This document shows positions 46,401 to 57,145 of a DNA stretch of 64,000 nucleotides, one piece after another (within the stretch, counting starts at the first letter, position 1; each line of letters opens with the position of its first letter). Origin of the DNA: Charina bottae (Eukaryota; Chordata; Lepidosauria; Squamata; Charinaidae); contig JALMGJ010000001.1 of assembly GCA_023362775.1 (NCBI GenBank), forward strand, positions 93,590,501 to 93,654,500, in the 5' to 3' direction. The notes under the pieces were generated by a model. That model was not told the origin of the DNA. It did no database searches and saw only the letters and a program-made list of their open reading frames with translations. The position numbers were made by a program, and so were the translations under genes.

Positions 46401-49400
46401 ACGGAAAGCTGCGGAATCGAGACTAGGAGCCTCGGTTCTTCGCTCCGCTCAGTCCAACACCCGGAAGTGAAAGTCACAGTTCTATCCAGATTTCAGAGAA
46501 GGGGGCCAAGGAAAAAAATGGCACTTTGTTCTAGTGCTATTTTCTTTCATATTGTTTTAGGAGAGGATTATATATGGTCTGAGAGCCAGTTTGGTGTAGT
46601 GGTTAAGGCATCAGGCTAGAAACCGAGGTGAGTTCTAGTCCCGCCTTGGGCACAAAGACAGCTGGGTAACTCTGGGCCAGTCACTTTCTCTCAGCCCTAG
46701 GAAGGAGGCAATGGCAAGCCACTTCTGAAAAAAACCTTGCCAAGGAAACTTCAGGGACATGTCCAGGCAGTCTCCGAGAATCGGACACGATTGAACGGTT
46801 GTGTGTGTGTGTGTGTGTGTGTGTGCATATATGGTGTATATTATTCCTCTTCTAATACCAACACTGGAGAGAACATTCCAGTACACAATTTTTAGCAACA
46901 AAATTAATGGAACTACATGTAAGAAATATGGCAAGTTTACCTGTGTTAACAGATAATGTTAGCAGTTAGCAGATAATATGTTGCTCTATATTTTGTTTTG
47001 TGTCTTTGAGTCAATCTTGACTTTTGGTGACTGCCTGGACAAGTCCCTGAATTTTCTTGGCAACATTTTTTGGAAGTGGTTTGCCCTTGCCTTCTTCCTA
47101 GGGCTGAGAGAGAGTGACCGGCCCAGTCGCCCAGCTGTCTTTGTGCCTAACGTGGGACTAGAACTAATCTCCCAGTTTCTAGCCTGGTGTTTATAACCAC
47201 TACACCAAACTGGCTTTCCATGGATATTTTATTTTATCTTTGTTTTGTTTTGTCATTTTATTTTATTTAGATTTATAAGGCCATCCATCTTAAAACAACT
47301 CTGGGCAGCTCACAACAATAAAACTATAAAAACATATAAAAACTGAAAACCTGGCACCTCGATCAACCTCCCAGAGTGCCCCAATGACTCTCCTCAGGCT
47401 CCGCCACTCTACCCCAATGCCTGGGTAAAGAGACAGGTTTTACAGTAATGGCCTTCCGGAAGGGAAGGGAAGGAGGAGGAGGTGAGCAGGAGAGGAATAG
47501 GCTTAGTTACAGTTGTATATAGAGACTAAGAAGTTGTGCTTAAGCAGCATGCAAAAGGTTTGAGGAGGACTACCTTAGAATAAGACTTTGTATCTCAGAT
47601 GCAAAAAAACCTCTTGCAGGGACATCGTGGGAAGAGCTGATTCTGTTCCTTTACGTTTTCTCCCAGTGGGGTCTCTGCTTCCAGCTCAGAAAATTCTCTC
47701 TGCCGAGCCAGGAGTTTCAGCAATGGTAGCATCAATCAACAAGCTACCCCTCAGGTCAAGACTTCGCCCAGCTTCACGTTCAGCTCCTCTCATCCCACTG
47801 CCTCCACAGGGGGCATAGGGCAGAACCCTCGGAAAGGTGCCTCAAGGGTGCTGGCACTGGTGCGAGGTAAGCTGCCCGACGAATCTGTGCTGGGAGCATT
47901 CAGATGGATCTGGGAATGGATGTGCTGCGGAAAGAGGCAGCCTTAAAAGAACATTCTTCCTTAAATTTTTCTCATGAAATAAACATACATACAAGAATCT
48001 TGCACAAGCTTCCCCTGTGTCAATCCAAGCCCTCTATGTTTTTCCTTGAACTGGGGAGACCACGGACTTCAGATGGCCTCTGTGATCAGATGGCCTCTGT
48101 GACACTTACATATAGCACTGGACAGAGGTGTCACTTGATAAGTGAACTGCTGCCTCATGAGAAAGCTGTAGGAAAATGGAGTTCTCCAGCAGTATACTGG
48201 GTTTTTGGGAAAAGGTTATGGAGCCTCTTCTTTCCAACCTCTCCTGAGATACATTCTGTTCCAACGCTCCAGACTCTTGTTTTGTATTAATTGATTACAC
48301 CCATCCTACTGAGAAGCTTTAGGGTAGTGTTTATGGCAATCCATTTTGTCCCCAAATAACTTTTAAACTAAGGGGGGGTAAGGTTCATCAAGGGGATTTA
48401 GTCATCAAAGATCCGAGTCTGAGTACTTCAGCTGTATCTTTCTAGATCAGAGCTTTCCAAACTGTGTGTCGTGACATAAAAGTGTGTTGCCACACCACCT
48501 GGAAGCGGCGGCGCGCGCGTGTGCACGGCGGCAGCGGCGCGGGATCAGTGCTTCCGCGTTTTAGCGGAGGCTGCCGCCGCTGCCGTACACACGCCTCCCC
48601 GCACCATCGCCATGCACGCGCTGCCGCATGCCTCCCCGCACCGCTGCCGTGCGCACGCCGCCGCATGCCTCCCCATACCGCCGCCGTGTGCGCCGCCGCC
48701 ACTGGTGTGTCGCCAGCGGCGGCACTTTGGAAAGCCCCGTTCTAGATGTTTACAAAAAGCCCATTACATGTGAAACCAGTTAAGATCCAAGGTGACACAG
48801 TCAGTGGATGGATACCACACTCATGATGGTCTTTTCCCTTGGGTGAAAACAAATATTTGAGTGTATAAAGTAGCCTTATTCTGCCTGGCATTGACAGACA
48901 ATACTATGGTTAGTTTATAGTTCAGTGTATTAAGTGACCCCAGAAAATGGGTTACTTCAGTAACAACAAAATGGGTTACTTTAGTAACAGTGTTAAGTAT
49001 GTTGTGTGAGTGCGCCACTATATCAGTTAAACTCTTTTTTGGCAAAGCTTAGACAGGGCAGGTATTCCGCAGTTCTCCTACTTTCTTGTCATCTTTACTT
49101 GCTACTGCTGCTAAAGAAAAAATGTCAACATCCTACAAATCTTAAGAAGGGAGGAGTCGATGAATGCATGAAGATCTTAAGTTTTGTGTCTCTCAGTACG
49201 TGTGGGGGTATCTTCTATAACTGGCTCCCTTTCCCAAGTAACAGACTGCTGGCTTTGTAATGCAGGTTGAGGGTGGCCCACAGACTCTCCAGACTCGACA
49301 GCCTGCAGTACAGTATAAGCACCACTTGTGGTGGAGGTAGAAGAAATTAACATCCTTGAAAGGATGAAATTTTGTGTTTTTGTCAGCTTTTGAGAGACTA

Positions 49401-52400
49401 GAGTTTTCCAGTACCACCCTGGGTTATCCTGTCTTGTCCCTGAAAAGATCAGTATAGCCTGTCCAAAGCTTGTACATTTGTCTGGGCATGTGCGCGCGTA
49501 CAGACACACTGCAGCTGTATTTTCCATGGATTGCAGTAGCACCAAGCATGCAATGTAGTTATCCTTCCTGTCACAGTACAATGGTCTATAGTACAATACA
49601 CTCTGAAGCAAATGGAATTGGCCTTAGTTGAAAAGAAGATAGTAGGGTCCTCTCATCTTCCCCATTAGCCAATTCCTATGCTAGCATAGGTAAGCTGCTT
49701 TCACTGAGGGATGACGCGTAGGTGATTTCTGTGAAGGAATAAATGGAACCTAAGAGGGATGGTGATACCAAGACCTTTCAGAGCTGGCATTTTGCTTGTC
49801 CCTCATCCTACTTAGAACCTCGAGTTCAGGAGAAGAGGCGCCATCAGCACCAGACCTTGCTACGAGCTGCTGTGAGCAGCATTCAGGCACCCTCTCTCCC
49901 TTGCTCCACCAGAACCACCTCTCATGTCCAGCTGGCTCCCAGCCTAGGCTCCTGCTCCCTTCCAACTACTATCAACATACCAGGTTTGTATGCCACTTTG
50001 CCTCTCCCCCCCCCCCCCGCTTTGCCAAAGCCTGCCTCTGCAACAGAAGCTGAGTGGACTATTGGAGTATGCCAGCAGCATAGATGTGTTGGAACAGGTG
50101 TTAACAGGTCACTTACTGTTAGTTGACCTGTTCCTGTCAGGTATCAGTTGCCACCAAGATTACTCGAGTAATTAAAGTGTAAGCATAGCTACTCAACCCA
50201 CAGTGGGCCACGGCGTGAGGATTCAGGGAGTTCCTTCTTTCCTTGGACTAATCCCTAGCTATGCTTTTTGTTTCTTGCAAGGTTGGTTGTAAATAAGTTC
50301 TACTGAAACTACATCTAATTGGGTAGTGGGAGAGACGTTTGACACTGAAGTTGGGACAGTGCAGACCATTCCATTTCCAGGGGCCTATTCATCTTCCTAC
50401 CCACCCACTTCAGCTGCTCTTATCCAAGAAAAAAATTCAGGCAGGGGAGGATGTTACTCTTGAGTAGAAGCTGCTGGCTGCTGCTTTCACACGGTCTCTC
50501 TACTTACAGTTAAACTGGAACTAACATTGGACTGTGCTCTTAATGGTGGGTAAAAGCAGCATGACTTTAAAAGGTTCAGCTATGTACTGCCAGGACAGTT
50601 TTACTTATTCAGCTTGCTCTGTATGGCGTTTGGACGAAATGTTAGGCTTTTTATCAAATAGATTTTTGCCTGTACAACCCAGAATGAGTAATATATGTAT
50701 TTAAAATCAATAGCTCAAAATAGTTAAAAATATTGGAAAACTGTGGAAGGGAAGAAGTGGAGGCAAAAAAGAGACTTGTTTGAGCCAAATCTACATCAGC
50801 TTACAGTCTTAGGTGGCAGTAATATAGAGACAAGCAAATTGGATCCAATCAGTTACAGAGGCGTGATAGGCTATACCAAGGACTTGCCTAAGGTTTGTTG
50901 AGAAAAAGAAACAAATCATTGATGAACCTCTATTTTTATTAAATACAACATTGACTTTTGCATTTATTCTGGTTTGACTGAAAATAAGATTTTAGTCAAA
51001 TCTGCTTCTACCTTCAACCTTTCTAAGGATTCCATCCAGAAATTGACTCTTTTTACTGCTCACTAAGGAAGATACAGCATCTCCCAATTTCCTGCTCCCA
51101 TATGTATAGGCATGAATTCTCTGTCACATTTGAAGAATATCAGTAAATAGTACTTTATTTGCAGACGAGAAGAAATATTAAATCTTCAAATTTGACACCT
51201 GAATATGATCAAACTTCTGAGAAATCCAGTATCTAGCCTAACAAGACTAGATTTTTTACATATTTTGCTTTGTAATATTCATAGGCTGTGTTTGCATGAT
51301 AGACTTTCCCACAACTTAAACTAATTTATTCAATTTACCTGATTTTCTTTGTTCAAACAATACATCAAACTATACGCTAGTTATATGGGCAGAAATTACG
51401 TAACATGCCAGGCTAAATGGCAGCTTGCTAATTTGTGGTCCATGGTGTCCGCCTTGATGGAACTGATGTGTCAGAAGGGAGCAGCTGTCCTCATTCCAGC
51501 AAGTCTGTGGAAACTCATCACAGTCCCTTTGGATCTTGACTGAAGTCTCTGCCCCAAATGACACAGCCAAACCAGTCTTATCCAGAGGGATCTGCTCTAA
51601 GTTCCTTTGCAAACAAACCTCCGATCTTCTATTGGGGATATCATCCCGACACTGCTAGGTATGGCTAGTCCCATAGCTCCAGACAGGCCAGACAAAGAGG
51701 AGCAAAATCTGCTGGAGTTTTGCTGTTAGCATTGCTTTTTCTGCAACTGGCTGCCAATCAAATCACAACTAAGGCATCGGAGTCTGGGGAGTTCAGCTTA
51801 AGCTGCAATCTCACAAGCCTGGACTCCTGCACTACCTCCCTTTTGAGCCCTTATTTGCCTTTCTCTCATTGATCACGCAGGACCCAGCTGCAACGGCCTC
51901 CATACAGATGCCAAGGCTAGCACAGTAGTAACTACTTGTCGTGGACTGCCGGCATCAGAGCATGCCCCTGAGGAGCTGAAGCCTCCTCCACCTTGTGGCC
52001 TAGCGTTGCTGCAGGTAAAGGGCAGTGATTACATTGGTACACAGAGCTCGACCGCCACAGCCAGATGTCCTTCTCCTAGGTTGCTAGACTGCTTAGGGCT
52101 TTCCCTAGAGTAGAGATCAGTCACTGGGCTGTTAAAGTGTTGTCTGGCATTACCAAGCTTTAGGAAGAACACATTGCATGACCCGTCTAGCGCTGTGATT
52201 TCCTACCATCAAGACTCCCCAAGCCTAAGGAAAAAAATACCACTCTCACCAGTACTATGGTAGTGTAGGGAACAGAGACTTGACATCCAATCCTTGTCTT
52301 GCCGACACTGTCCCAACTGGATTCTCTTTCTTCATGCAGAACTTTTCAAGACGGCTGAACAATGAAAAACTATCGGAAACTTCTAGGTAATAGCGACTAG

Positions 52401-53331
52401 AGGGGAACAAATAGTAGTTTTATAAGTTGGGGGTGGAAAGAAGATCTGTGATTTCCCCTTTTGTGCCATTACCAGCATGGAAGGAAGACCAGGCTTGGAA
52501 GAGCTGCATGTTAGTCATCTTGTAAGCTAGAAAGCTAACACCACTCTAGAAATTGTGGTATATACTTAGTGTTGTCCAGCATTCTCTTAGGATTCCTAAG
52601 ATTTCAGGTTCCTTATTACTCGTTGACTGCAATGCACAACTTCCAACCCAGTATTTTCCTTGCAGTCTAGATATACTGGTGCCTCGGCCAAGCCGGATTC
52701 CCATACGCAGGAGACCAGCAGGACAAACCCAGCACTTACTCCGATTTCACAGCTGCAGCGATGACTCTTCCCTCAAGGTTTGGAAGTATGCACCCTCACA
52801 GATGCCAGCACAAAGTTCCTTGCCAGGTAGGTTCTCGCAGGGCATTCTGTCCTGCTACCAAGGCTGCCATTTGTCCGTTTTGGACAGCCTGTCAGATCTT
52901 CCACACCAGACAGTGGCAACAGATGCAACCTTGTTTCTCTTCCTGCAGAATTTAAGCTGGAAATGCCAGAGCTGATGGTAACGGGTCAGAGGGAAGAATC
53001 ACTTTTTCTGTGCAACCCTCCCAAAGTTTTGCTGGACGAGGTATGGGGAGGAGGGAGCTCTGCAAAGCCAGCTGCTGCTGCTGCAACCCTTTCCTGCAGC
53101 TGCTGCCGTCCCCTTGAACCCCTGTCTTGTAGACAGAAGAAGCAGCAGCAGCGCCTTTACCGTTGTATAGGCAGTAGCCACCCTCCTTAATTGAAACTGT
53201 GGGGCAGAATAGCTGCAGTTGACATCATTCGTCCCCTGAGCCAGCTCTCTCTGTTGCAGCATCTCCCTGGGCGACCAGATTCCCCCCAACTCACCTACCG
53301 CAAGATCCTGTCTTTCTGCACTGAGGCCTGA
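31046..53331 (+). CDS. AGBL5: AGBL5 / CCP5, cytosolic carboxypeptidase-like protein 5 (16 coding exons)
   Basis: Coding exons: 31046-31284, 31826-31997, 32783-32949, 36011-36188, 37126-37304, 38018-38537, 39195-39364, 40872-41007, 42693-42880, 47667-47866, 49816-49983, 51881-52014, 52340-52386, 52666-52826, 52949-53040, 53260-53331. They sum to 2823 nt, 940 aa. The start reads [20 protein letters not shown]. The enzyme is an M14D metallocarboxypeptidase that removes glutamates, including the branch-point glutamate, from tubulin side chains. Zinc ligands are H261 and E264 in RVHPGE and H464 in [10 protein letters not shown]. The likely catalytic Glu is E546 in [11 protein letters not shown]. 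All sit in intact frame. The catalytic half is strongly conserved. The Ser/Pro-rich tail is diverged and is placed mainly by phase. The 47-nt exon (52340-52386) is needed to reach the conserved frame of the next exon. The last junction is the weakest: reading through 53041 instead would end at 53190. Confidence 0.93.
36223..36359 (+). pseudogene. Duplicated piece of AGBL5 exon 6 and its donor
   Basis: This 137-nt block matches 37245-37381 without gaps, about 11 differences by eye (~92%). It contains the last 60 nt of the AGBL5 exon spanning 37126-37304 (FVFKLIP and NPDGVM), the GT donor and 77 nt of the following intron. It lies in the preceding intron. An in-frame TAG just upstream (GCATAG) and the missing exon 5' part argue against use as an exon. 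Confidence 0.85.
36780..36868 (+). repeat. (CATT)n microsatellite with CGTT variants
   Basis: CATT units run across the block, with a contiguous cluster of CGTT units between about 36796 and 36815. It lies in the AGBL5 intron that also holds the duplicated exon piece. Confidence 0.9.
39823..39891. mobile_element. Palindromic hAT-type MITE, internally deleted (69 bp)
   Basis: This is the same family as 10872-11006 but only one arm plus a CAGTG stub remains. The flanks GTCTGATA at 39815-39822 and 39892-39899 are identical. Confidence 0.7.
40465..40550 (+). repeat. CR1-like 3' fragment
   Basis: AATCACAGAATTGGAAGGGG, then CATCTAGTTCAAT, resembles the conserved region found in CR1-related repeats of reptiles and birds. 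Confidence 0.5.
41406..41751. mobile_element. hAT-type MITE, copy D (346 bp), in an AGBL5 intron
   Basis: It begins CAGAGCTTTCCAAACTGTGT and ends TTTGGAAAGCTCTG. The flanks TTTTAGAC and TTTTAGAT match at 7 of 8. The interior is about three imperfect tandem copies of a ~55-61-bp unit containing CCTGCCAGGATTCCGC, shared with copy F. Confidence 0.87.
43427..43453 (+). repeat. (TA)n at the 3' tail of the L1 insertion
   Basis: A TA dinucleotide run lies directly inside the 19-bp target duplication, in the poly-A tail position of the minus-strand L1. Confidence 0.9.
43994..44752 (-). CDS. L1 ORF1-like protein (intact)
   Basis: This open frame is about 252 aa from [11 protein letters not shown] (an upstream in-frame ATG at 44839 would add 29 hydrophobic residues that look like read-through of the leader). 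The N-terminus is Lys-rich. A long Lys/Glu/Gln/Leu coiled-coil-like region follows (residues ~20-120), then an RRM/C-terminal-like region with [25 protein letters not shown] and a final IEIEINDL. That order matches L1 ORF1p, the trimeric RNA-binding chaperone. There are no stops or frameshifts. It is antisense to AGBL5 and not an AGBL5 exon. Confidence 0.75.
   Translation of the reverse strand: MTNMALRMKRDKEKKKETGSASMEVPPAKEKKILDAILDGITLLNKKIEDSFINLGQRINKQMENLFALEKKMDKKMGLLGQQVVERMGETKEEPTQEIKQEFEKEMQIVKEVVEFKEMQGQMQKLETNSESLIEEAEYNLDNTALAEMIEKEHDWRLSASLEQLNEKARERIVSELVKFLEMREQDLDLEIDGTFRDNSWYAREKKVLKGQGVRITSTIKVKTFLEKYKIDMRDAPGERKKHFIEIEINDL
45542..45590 (-). ncRNA. Hammerhead ribozyme-like motif (second PLE, left arm)
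   Basis: This is the mirror copy: CUGANGA at 45578-45584, perfect stem II, GAAA at 45555-45558, and the same outer CTCAG/CTGAG pairing. Confidence 0.7.
45919..45967 (+). ncRNA. Hammerhead ribozyme-like motif (second PLE, right arm)
   Basis: CTGAAGA is at 45925-45931. Stem II GCTCCTT-GGAT-AAGGAGC is perfect (7 bp). GAAA is at 45951-45954, then CGTTTC. An outer stem I is possible between CTCAG (45919-45923) and CTGAG (45963-45967). This is the best-preserved motif in the window and is in sense orientation within AGBL5 pre-mRNA. Confidence 0.72.
46582..46826 (+). mobile_element. Sauria-type SINE with Bov-B tail and GT repeat
   Basis: It begins GAGAGCCAGTTTGGTGTAGT with a tRNA-like promoter (A box TGGTGTAGTGG, B box GTTCTAGTCCC). 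The body has CTGGGCCAGTCACTTTCTCT and ends CGAGAATCGGACACGATTGA, then (GT)n. ATATATGGT on both sides is a possible target duplication. Confidence 0.8.
46995..47218 (-). mobile_element. Sauria-type SINE
   Basis: This is the reverse complement of the 46582 family: it ends on the plus strand in CCACTACACCAAACTGGCTT (the tRNA-like head) and starts near GTCAATCTTGACTTTTGGTG. Confidence 0.8.
48448..48739. mobile_element. hAT-type MITE, copy E (292 bp), in an AGBL5 intron
   Basis: It begins CAGAGCTTTCCAAACTGTGT and ends TTTGGAAAGCCCCG. The flanks TTCTAGAT at 48440-48447 and 48740-48747 are identical. The interior is very CpG-rich, with GCCGCC/CGCACGC runs. Confidence 0.88.
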
Positions 53332-53944
53332 CTAGCCAGTGGGGGCGCAACAGCTGCGGCCAATGTGCTCCAGCTTCTCAGGTGCCGCCACCCTACAGCA
53401 TGCCAGGAACACGCTGACTCCAGCTCATCCCTTGGTGTGGAAGAAGCCTCTTGAGACCCTTCTTGTTGGCACTTGATGAGGTCCTGATCCAACCACCCCC
53501 TTCCTCTCCCCTCTCTGCTCTTTTAAACCAAAGCTGCTCTTTAGGACAGCAGCCAGTAGTTCTGGCTTTGAGACTTTCCCAGGAATAAGGGCCTCGCATC
53601 GCATCCTTTCTGTAGTCAGCTACACAAGACATCAAAGGCTTAAGGGAAAATGGGCCCTCTTTGGCTGTTTCCCAGCAACCCTCTTCAAAATCTGGGGATA
53701 ATTTATGTTCTTTGCCAAGGAGGTGCCTTTCAAAAAAGAAGCAAACCAGGCTAATTGCAAGAAGCTCTGTGTGCGCTTGTATGACATTTGGGAAGCATAA
53801 CAGGACCAGCTCCTCCTGGACTGACTACAGCCCAGTGCCGTGGCCAAGGCCCCTCCTCCAATATTATTTCCACCACTGTACATAGTTGGTTACTGGGTTG
53901 GAAGCTATTTTTTAAACAAGTTTGTCTTGTAACATGTTTCTATT

Positions 53945-53950
53945 AATAAA
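53945..53950 (+). terminator. AGBL5: Probable poly(A) signal of AGBL5
   Basis: AATAAA within TATTAATAAATTTC lies about 615 nt after the AGBL5 stop, giving a 3' UTR of roughly 640 nt. Confidence 0.65.
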
Positions 53951-54108
53951 TTTCATTTGTCAGGAAAAGAAAGAAGCCCTACTGCTTTTTGAAGAGTGTC
54001 TGTGTGTGTATGTAGGTGTAAGAGAGAGTGACAGTTGGAATCTGCTTTGGGAAGTGATGCAAATGTAACAAGGCTCTGATACAGGAAATGAAGTGTATTC
54101 TCTAATCA

Positions 54109-54114
54109 TTTATT
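54109..54114 (-). terminator. OST4: Probable poly(A) signal of OST4
   Basis: TTTATT on the plus strand is AATAAA on the gene strand, about 213 nt past the OST4 stop. It is 158 nt from the AGBL5 signal, so the two transcripts nearly abut. Confidence 0.6.
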
Positions 54115-54326
54115 ATCTTCAGGGTTTCAACAAAGCCAAGTACGGCTATAGTATCTGGGGCTCCATGCTTTCTTGAGCTGATGGCTCTGCATTCTGTCAA
54201 AGAAAAGGAGGGGGAGGTGAGATAATCGCTGCATCCGGATCCAACCGTGAGCTGTTGGGGGGGGGGGGAGAAGGGCAGCTGAGTTACCTTTGGGGGGGGT
54301 AAGGAGAGGGCAGTCCAGTCACTCGC

Positions 54327-54960
<634 letters not shown>

Positions 54961-55074
54961 CAAATGAAAACGCAACACACGCGTTTGCAAAGTACCATAA
55001 AAAGATGCGTTATTTAGGTAAGAAATTTATATGGCCGCCCAACTCGAACAATCCCACTCTGGGCGGCTTACACA

Positions 55075-55105
55075 AACCAACCAACCAACCAACCAACCAA
55101 CCATT
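55075..55105 (+). repeat. (CCAA)n microsatellite
   Basis: Seven CCAA/ACCA units follow a dispersed GGGCGGCTTACA-type SINE-like fragment at 55020-55075. Confidence 0.9.
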
Positions 55106-55442
55106 CAATTAAAATAAAAGCAAACGCTTAATAGGCGATCAGGAGCAGTCAAGTAAGTACTTCCCTCCCCCAGGCAGAGACCCATCCAGGCCCCAGCGCC
55201 CAAGGAAAGAGCCAGTATTTAATGCCTTTCTAAAGGCCAGCAAACGTATGGGGGTAGGTGGGGAGATGTCCTTCCAGAGGTCCCCTCGTCTAGCATTGTT
55301 TCAGAGAAGGGAGCTGAAGCGTGCCTGCCCTGATAGTACGAGCGGGATGGGCAGGGGCCATTGGGGATATCCGTGATCTTGTTTCTGTCCATCGCTGTCT
55401 TCAAGACTACATTTTCATCCTGTTTTTCATAATTATCTAGTG

Positions 55443-55585
55443 CAGTGTTTTTCAACCTTGGCAACTTTAAGACATATGGACTTCAACTCTCAGAATTCCC
55501 CAACCAGCATGCTGGGGAAGCATGCTGGATGGGGAATTCTGGGAGTTGAAGTCCACACATCTTAAAAGTTGCCAAGGTTGAAAAG
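55443..55585. mobile_element. Palindromic hAT-type MITE, decayed right end
   Basis: It begins CAGTGTTTTTCAACCTTGGC and contains both arms of the family hairpin around GGGGAATTCTGGGAGTTGAA. The right terminus has drifted and no clear target duplication remains. Confidence 0.65.
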
Positions 55586-56039
55586 TGGAAGGCAAACCCT
55601 CTTGTTGGAGAAGACAGACCTATATTAATGGCTGAACAACCATGCCTTTTCCTTGTTGCCTGTTACCATGTTGTCCTTTTTATTGAGCAGCTGGTATATC
55701 TTTTGTTTTCCTTTTATTTTTAAAATATTTAAGGAGGTATTTGAATCTTTCTTAGCATCTGTTGCCAATCTCAGCCATTCCTAAGTTTAGCTTTCCTACT
55801 AACCTTCCTACAGTTCTAAGCCTAGGCTAGCTGGCTGTACTTGATGACCTATCCCTCTTTCCACCTCAGTTTGTGTCCTTTTAATTTTCAGAACTTCCAC
55901 CCTTCTTGAGGTCCTTTTAGTTAGCCCATTAGTGTAGTTTCTCTTGTCACTGAATCCTATTTATCATTGCTCTGAGTATCTTAAAGTACAAGATATGTAT
56001 CTAATTGCATTCAGCTTCCGTTTCCCTTAAAATCAAGCT
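55586..56039. other. Intergenic, nothing recognised
   Basis: AT-rich sequence between a MITE and the Bov-B end, without coding potential. Confidence 0.5.
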
Positions 56040-56372
56040 CAGGCATGACAAAATTAGGTTTCTCCAATGTTTCTGAAATCAACCCTGACTGCTCATTGGA
56101 AGGACAGATGCTGAAGCTGAAGCTCAAATACTTTGGCCACCTAATGCGAAGAGAGGACTCACTGGAAAAGACCCTGATGCTGGGAAAGACTGAAGGCAAA
56201 AGGAGAAGGGGACGGCAGAGGATGAGATGGTTAGATAGCATCACCGATGTAATGAAAATGAACTTGAGCAAACTCCGGGAGGCAGTGGAGGACAGGAAGG
56301 CCTGGCGTGCTATGGTCCATGAGGTCACGAAGAGTCGGACACAACTAAACGACTGAACAACAACAACAATGT
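56040..56372 (+). pseudogene. Bov-B (RTE) LINE 3' end
   Basis: The frame LKLKYFGHLMRREDSLEKTL, then LGKTEGKRRRGRQRMRWLD and HEVTKSRTQLND, is the C-terminus of the Bov-B reverse transcriptase protein. It is followed by AGAGTCGGACACAACTAAAC and an AAC-repeat tail, the Bov-B 3' end. It is 5'-truncated. Confidence 0.85.
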
Positions 56373-57077
56373 TTCTGCTGCTCCTCCTTAATGAATGTCA
56401 TTCCCCGAAGGAAAAAACTACTATCTACTGGTCCTTGAGTTTACAAAGAACTCTCTTTTGGCTTATGCAGGACATTTCTCCAAGTGGTTGAGTAAACTCT
56501 CTGGCTTTGCCACCCTCCTTTCAGGACATTGCCAAATGGTGGGAAACCATTCACAAGCCTGGTGATCGATCAGCTTTTCAAACGTGTGGATGTTGGAGCT
56601 TTAAAAGAGCCATAGTCTCTTCTTTCAGAAAACCATAGGTCTCTCAAAGACTAGGACCTTTTCAGCTCTCTGCAGGGTTGGAGGGGGGGAAAAAGATAGT
56701 GGAGGAGTGTACCAGAGAATTGAAGGGGAGAGGGCATGCTCATAACAGCCTAAAATTGCCAATATATGCCAAGCAGATCCTGCCTCCTGTGGGACATTTG
56801 ATTGGCCACCAACAGCATGTTTGGTGAAGTGTGTCAGATTTGATATACTTTGAAATTGCTGCTGGTTACTGTCAGCCTAAGGGGAAAACACTAATTTTCA
56901 CATGTACTCCCCCCAAGACATCCCCCTTTTAGTCCTATATTATCCTTTATAACTAAACACAGAAAGTCACATTTATCTACCTTGCGTTCAGTCTTGTTGG
57001 TTTTACCCAGATTTCAGCCTTGTAAGATCATTTTAAATTCTAATTCATTCTGCTATAGAACTCTCTGAGTTCTCAGC

Positions 57078-57145
57078 AATGGTGATGCTGGGCAGGGAAT
57101 TCTGGGAGATGAAGTCCACACATTTAAAAGTTGCCCAGGTTCTCC
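57078..57145. repeat. Palindromic hAT-type MITE fragment
   Basis: One arm (GGGAATTCTGGGAGATGAAG, then CACACATTTAAAAGTTGCCC) matches the 10872-11006 family. Both ends are missing. Confidence 0.6.

Larger units (their letters stand above)
43424..46475 (-). mobile_element. L1-type insertion with ORF1 but no ORF2, in an AGBL5 intron
   Basis: ACAGTTCTATCCAGATTTC is repeated exactly at 43405-43423 and 46476-46494, a 19-bp target-site duplication. Read on the minus strand the element has a GC-rich 5' UTR (46475 down to ~46220), the nested Penelope insertion, an intact ORF1 (43994-44752) and about 570 nt of 3' UTR, ending in a T-rich/TA repeat on the plus strand. The distance between ORF1 and the 3' end leaves no room for ORF2. 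It resembles the HAL1 (ORF1-only L1) concept. Confidence 0.82.

Noticed and set aside
47619..47666. Earlier acceptor (TCTTGCAG near 47618) for the AGBL5 exon ending at 47866
   Set aside because: In the frame that matches AGBL5 ([12 protein letters not shown]) it runs into a TGA. The acceptor TTTTCTCCCAG at 47666 keeps phase and gives NGVSAS, like the human sequence.
53041..53190. AGBL5 ending by read-through to the TAA at 53190
   Set aside because: A usable GTATGG donor at 53041 and a strong acceptor at 53259 give an in-phase last exon. Kept only as an alternative isoform.
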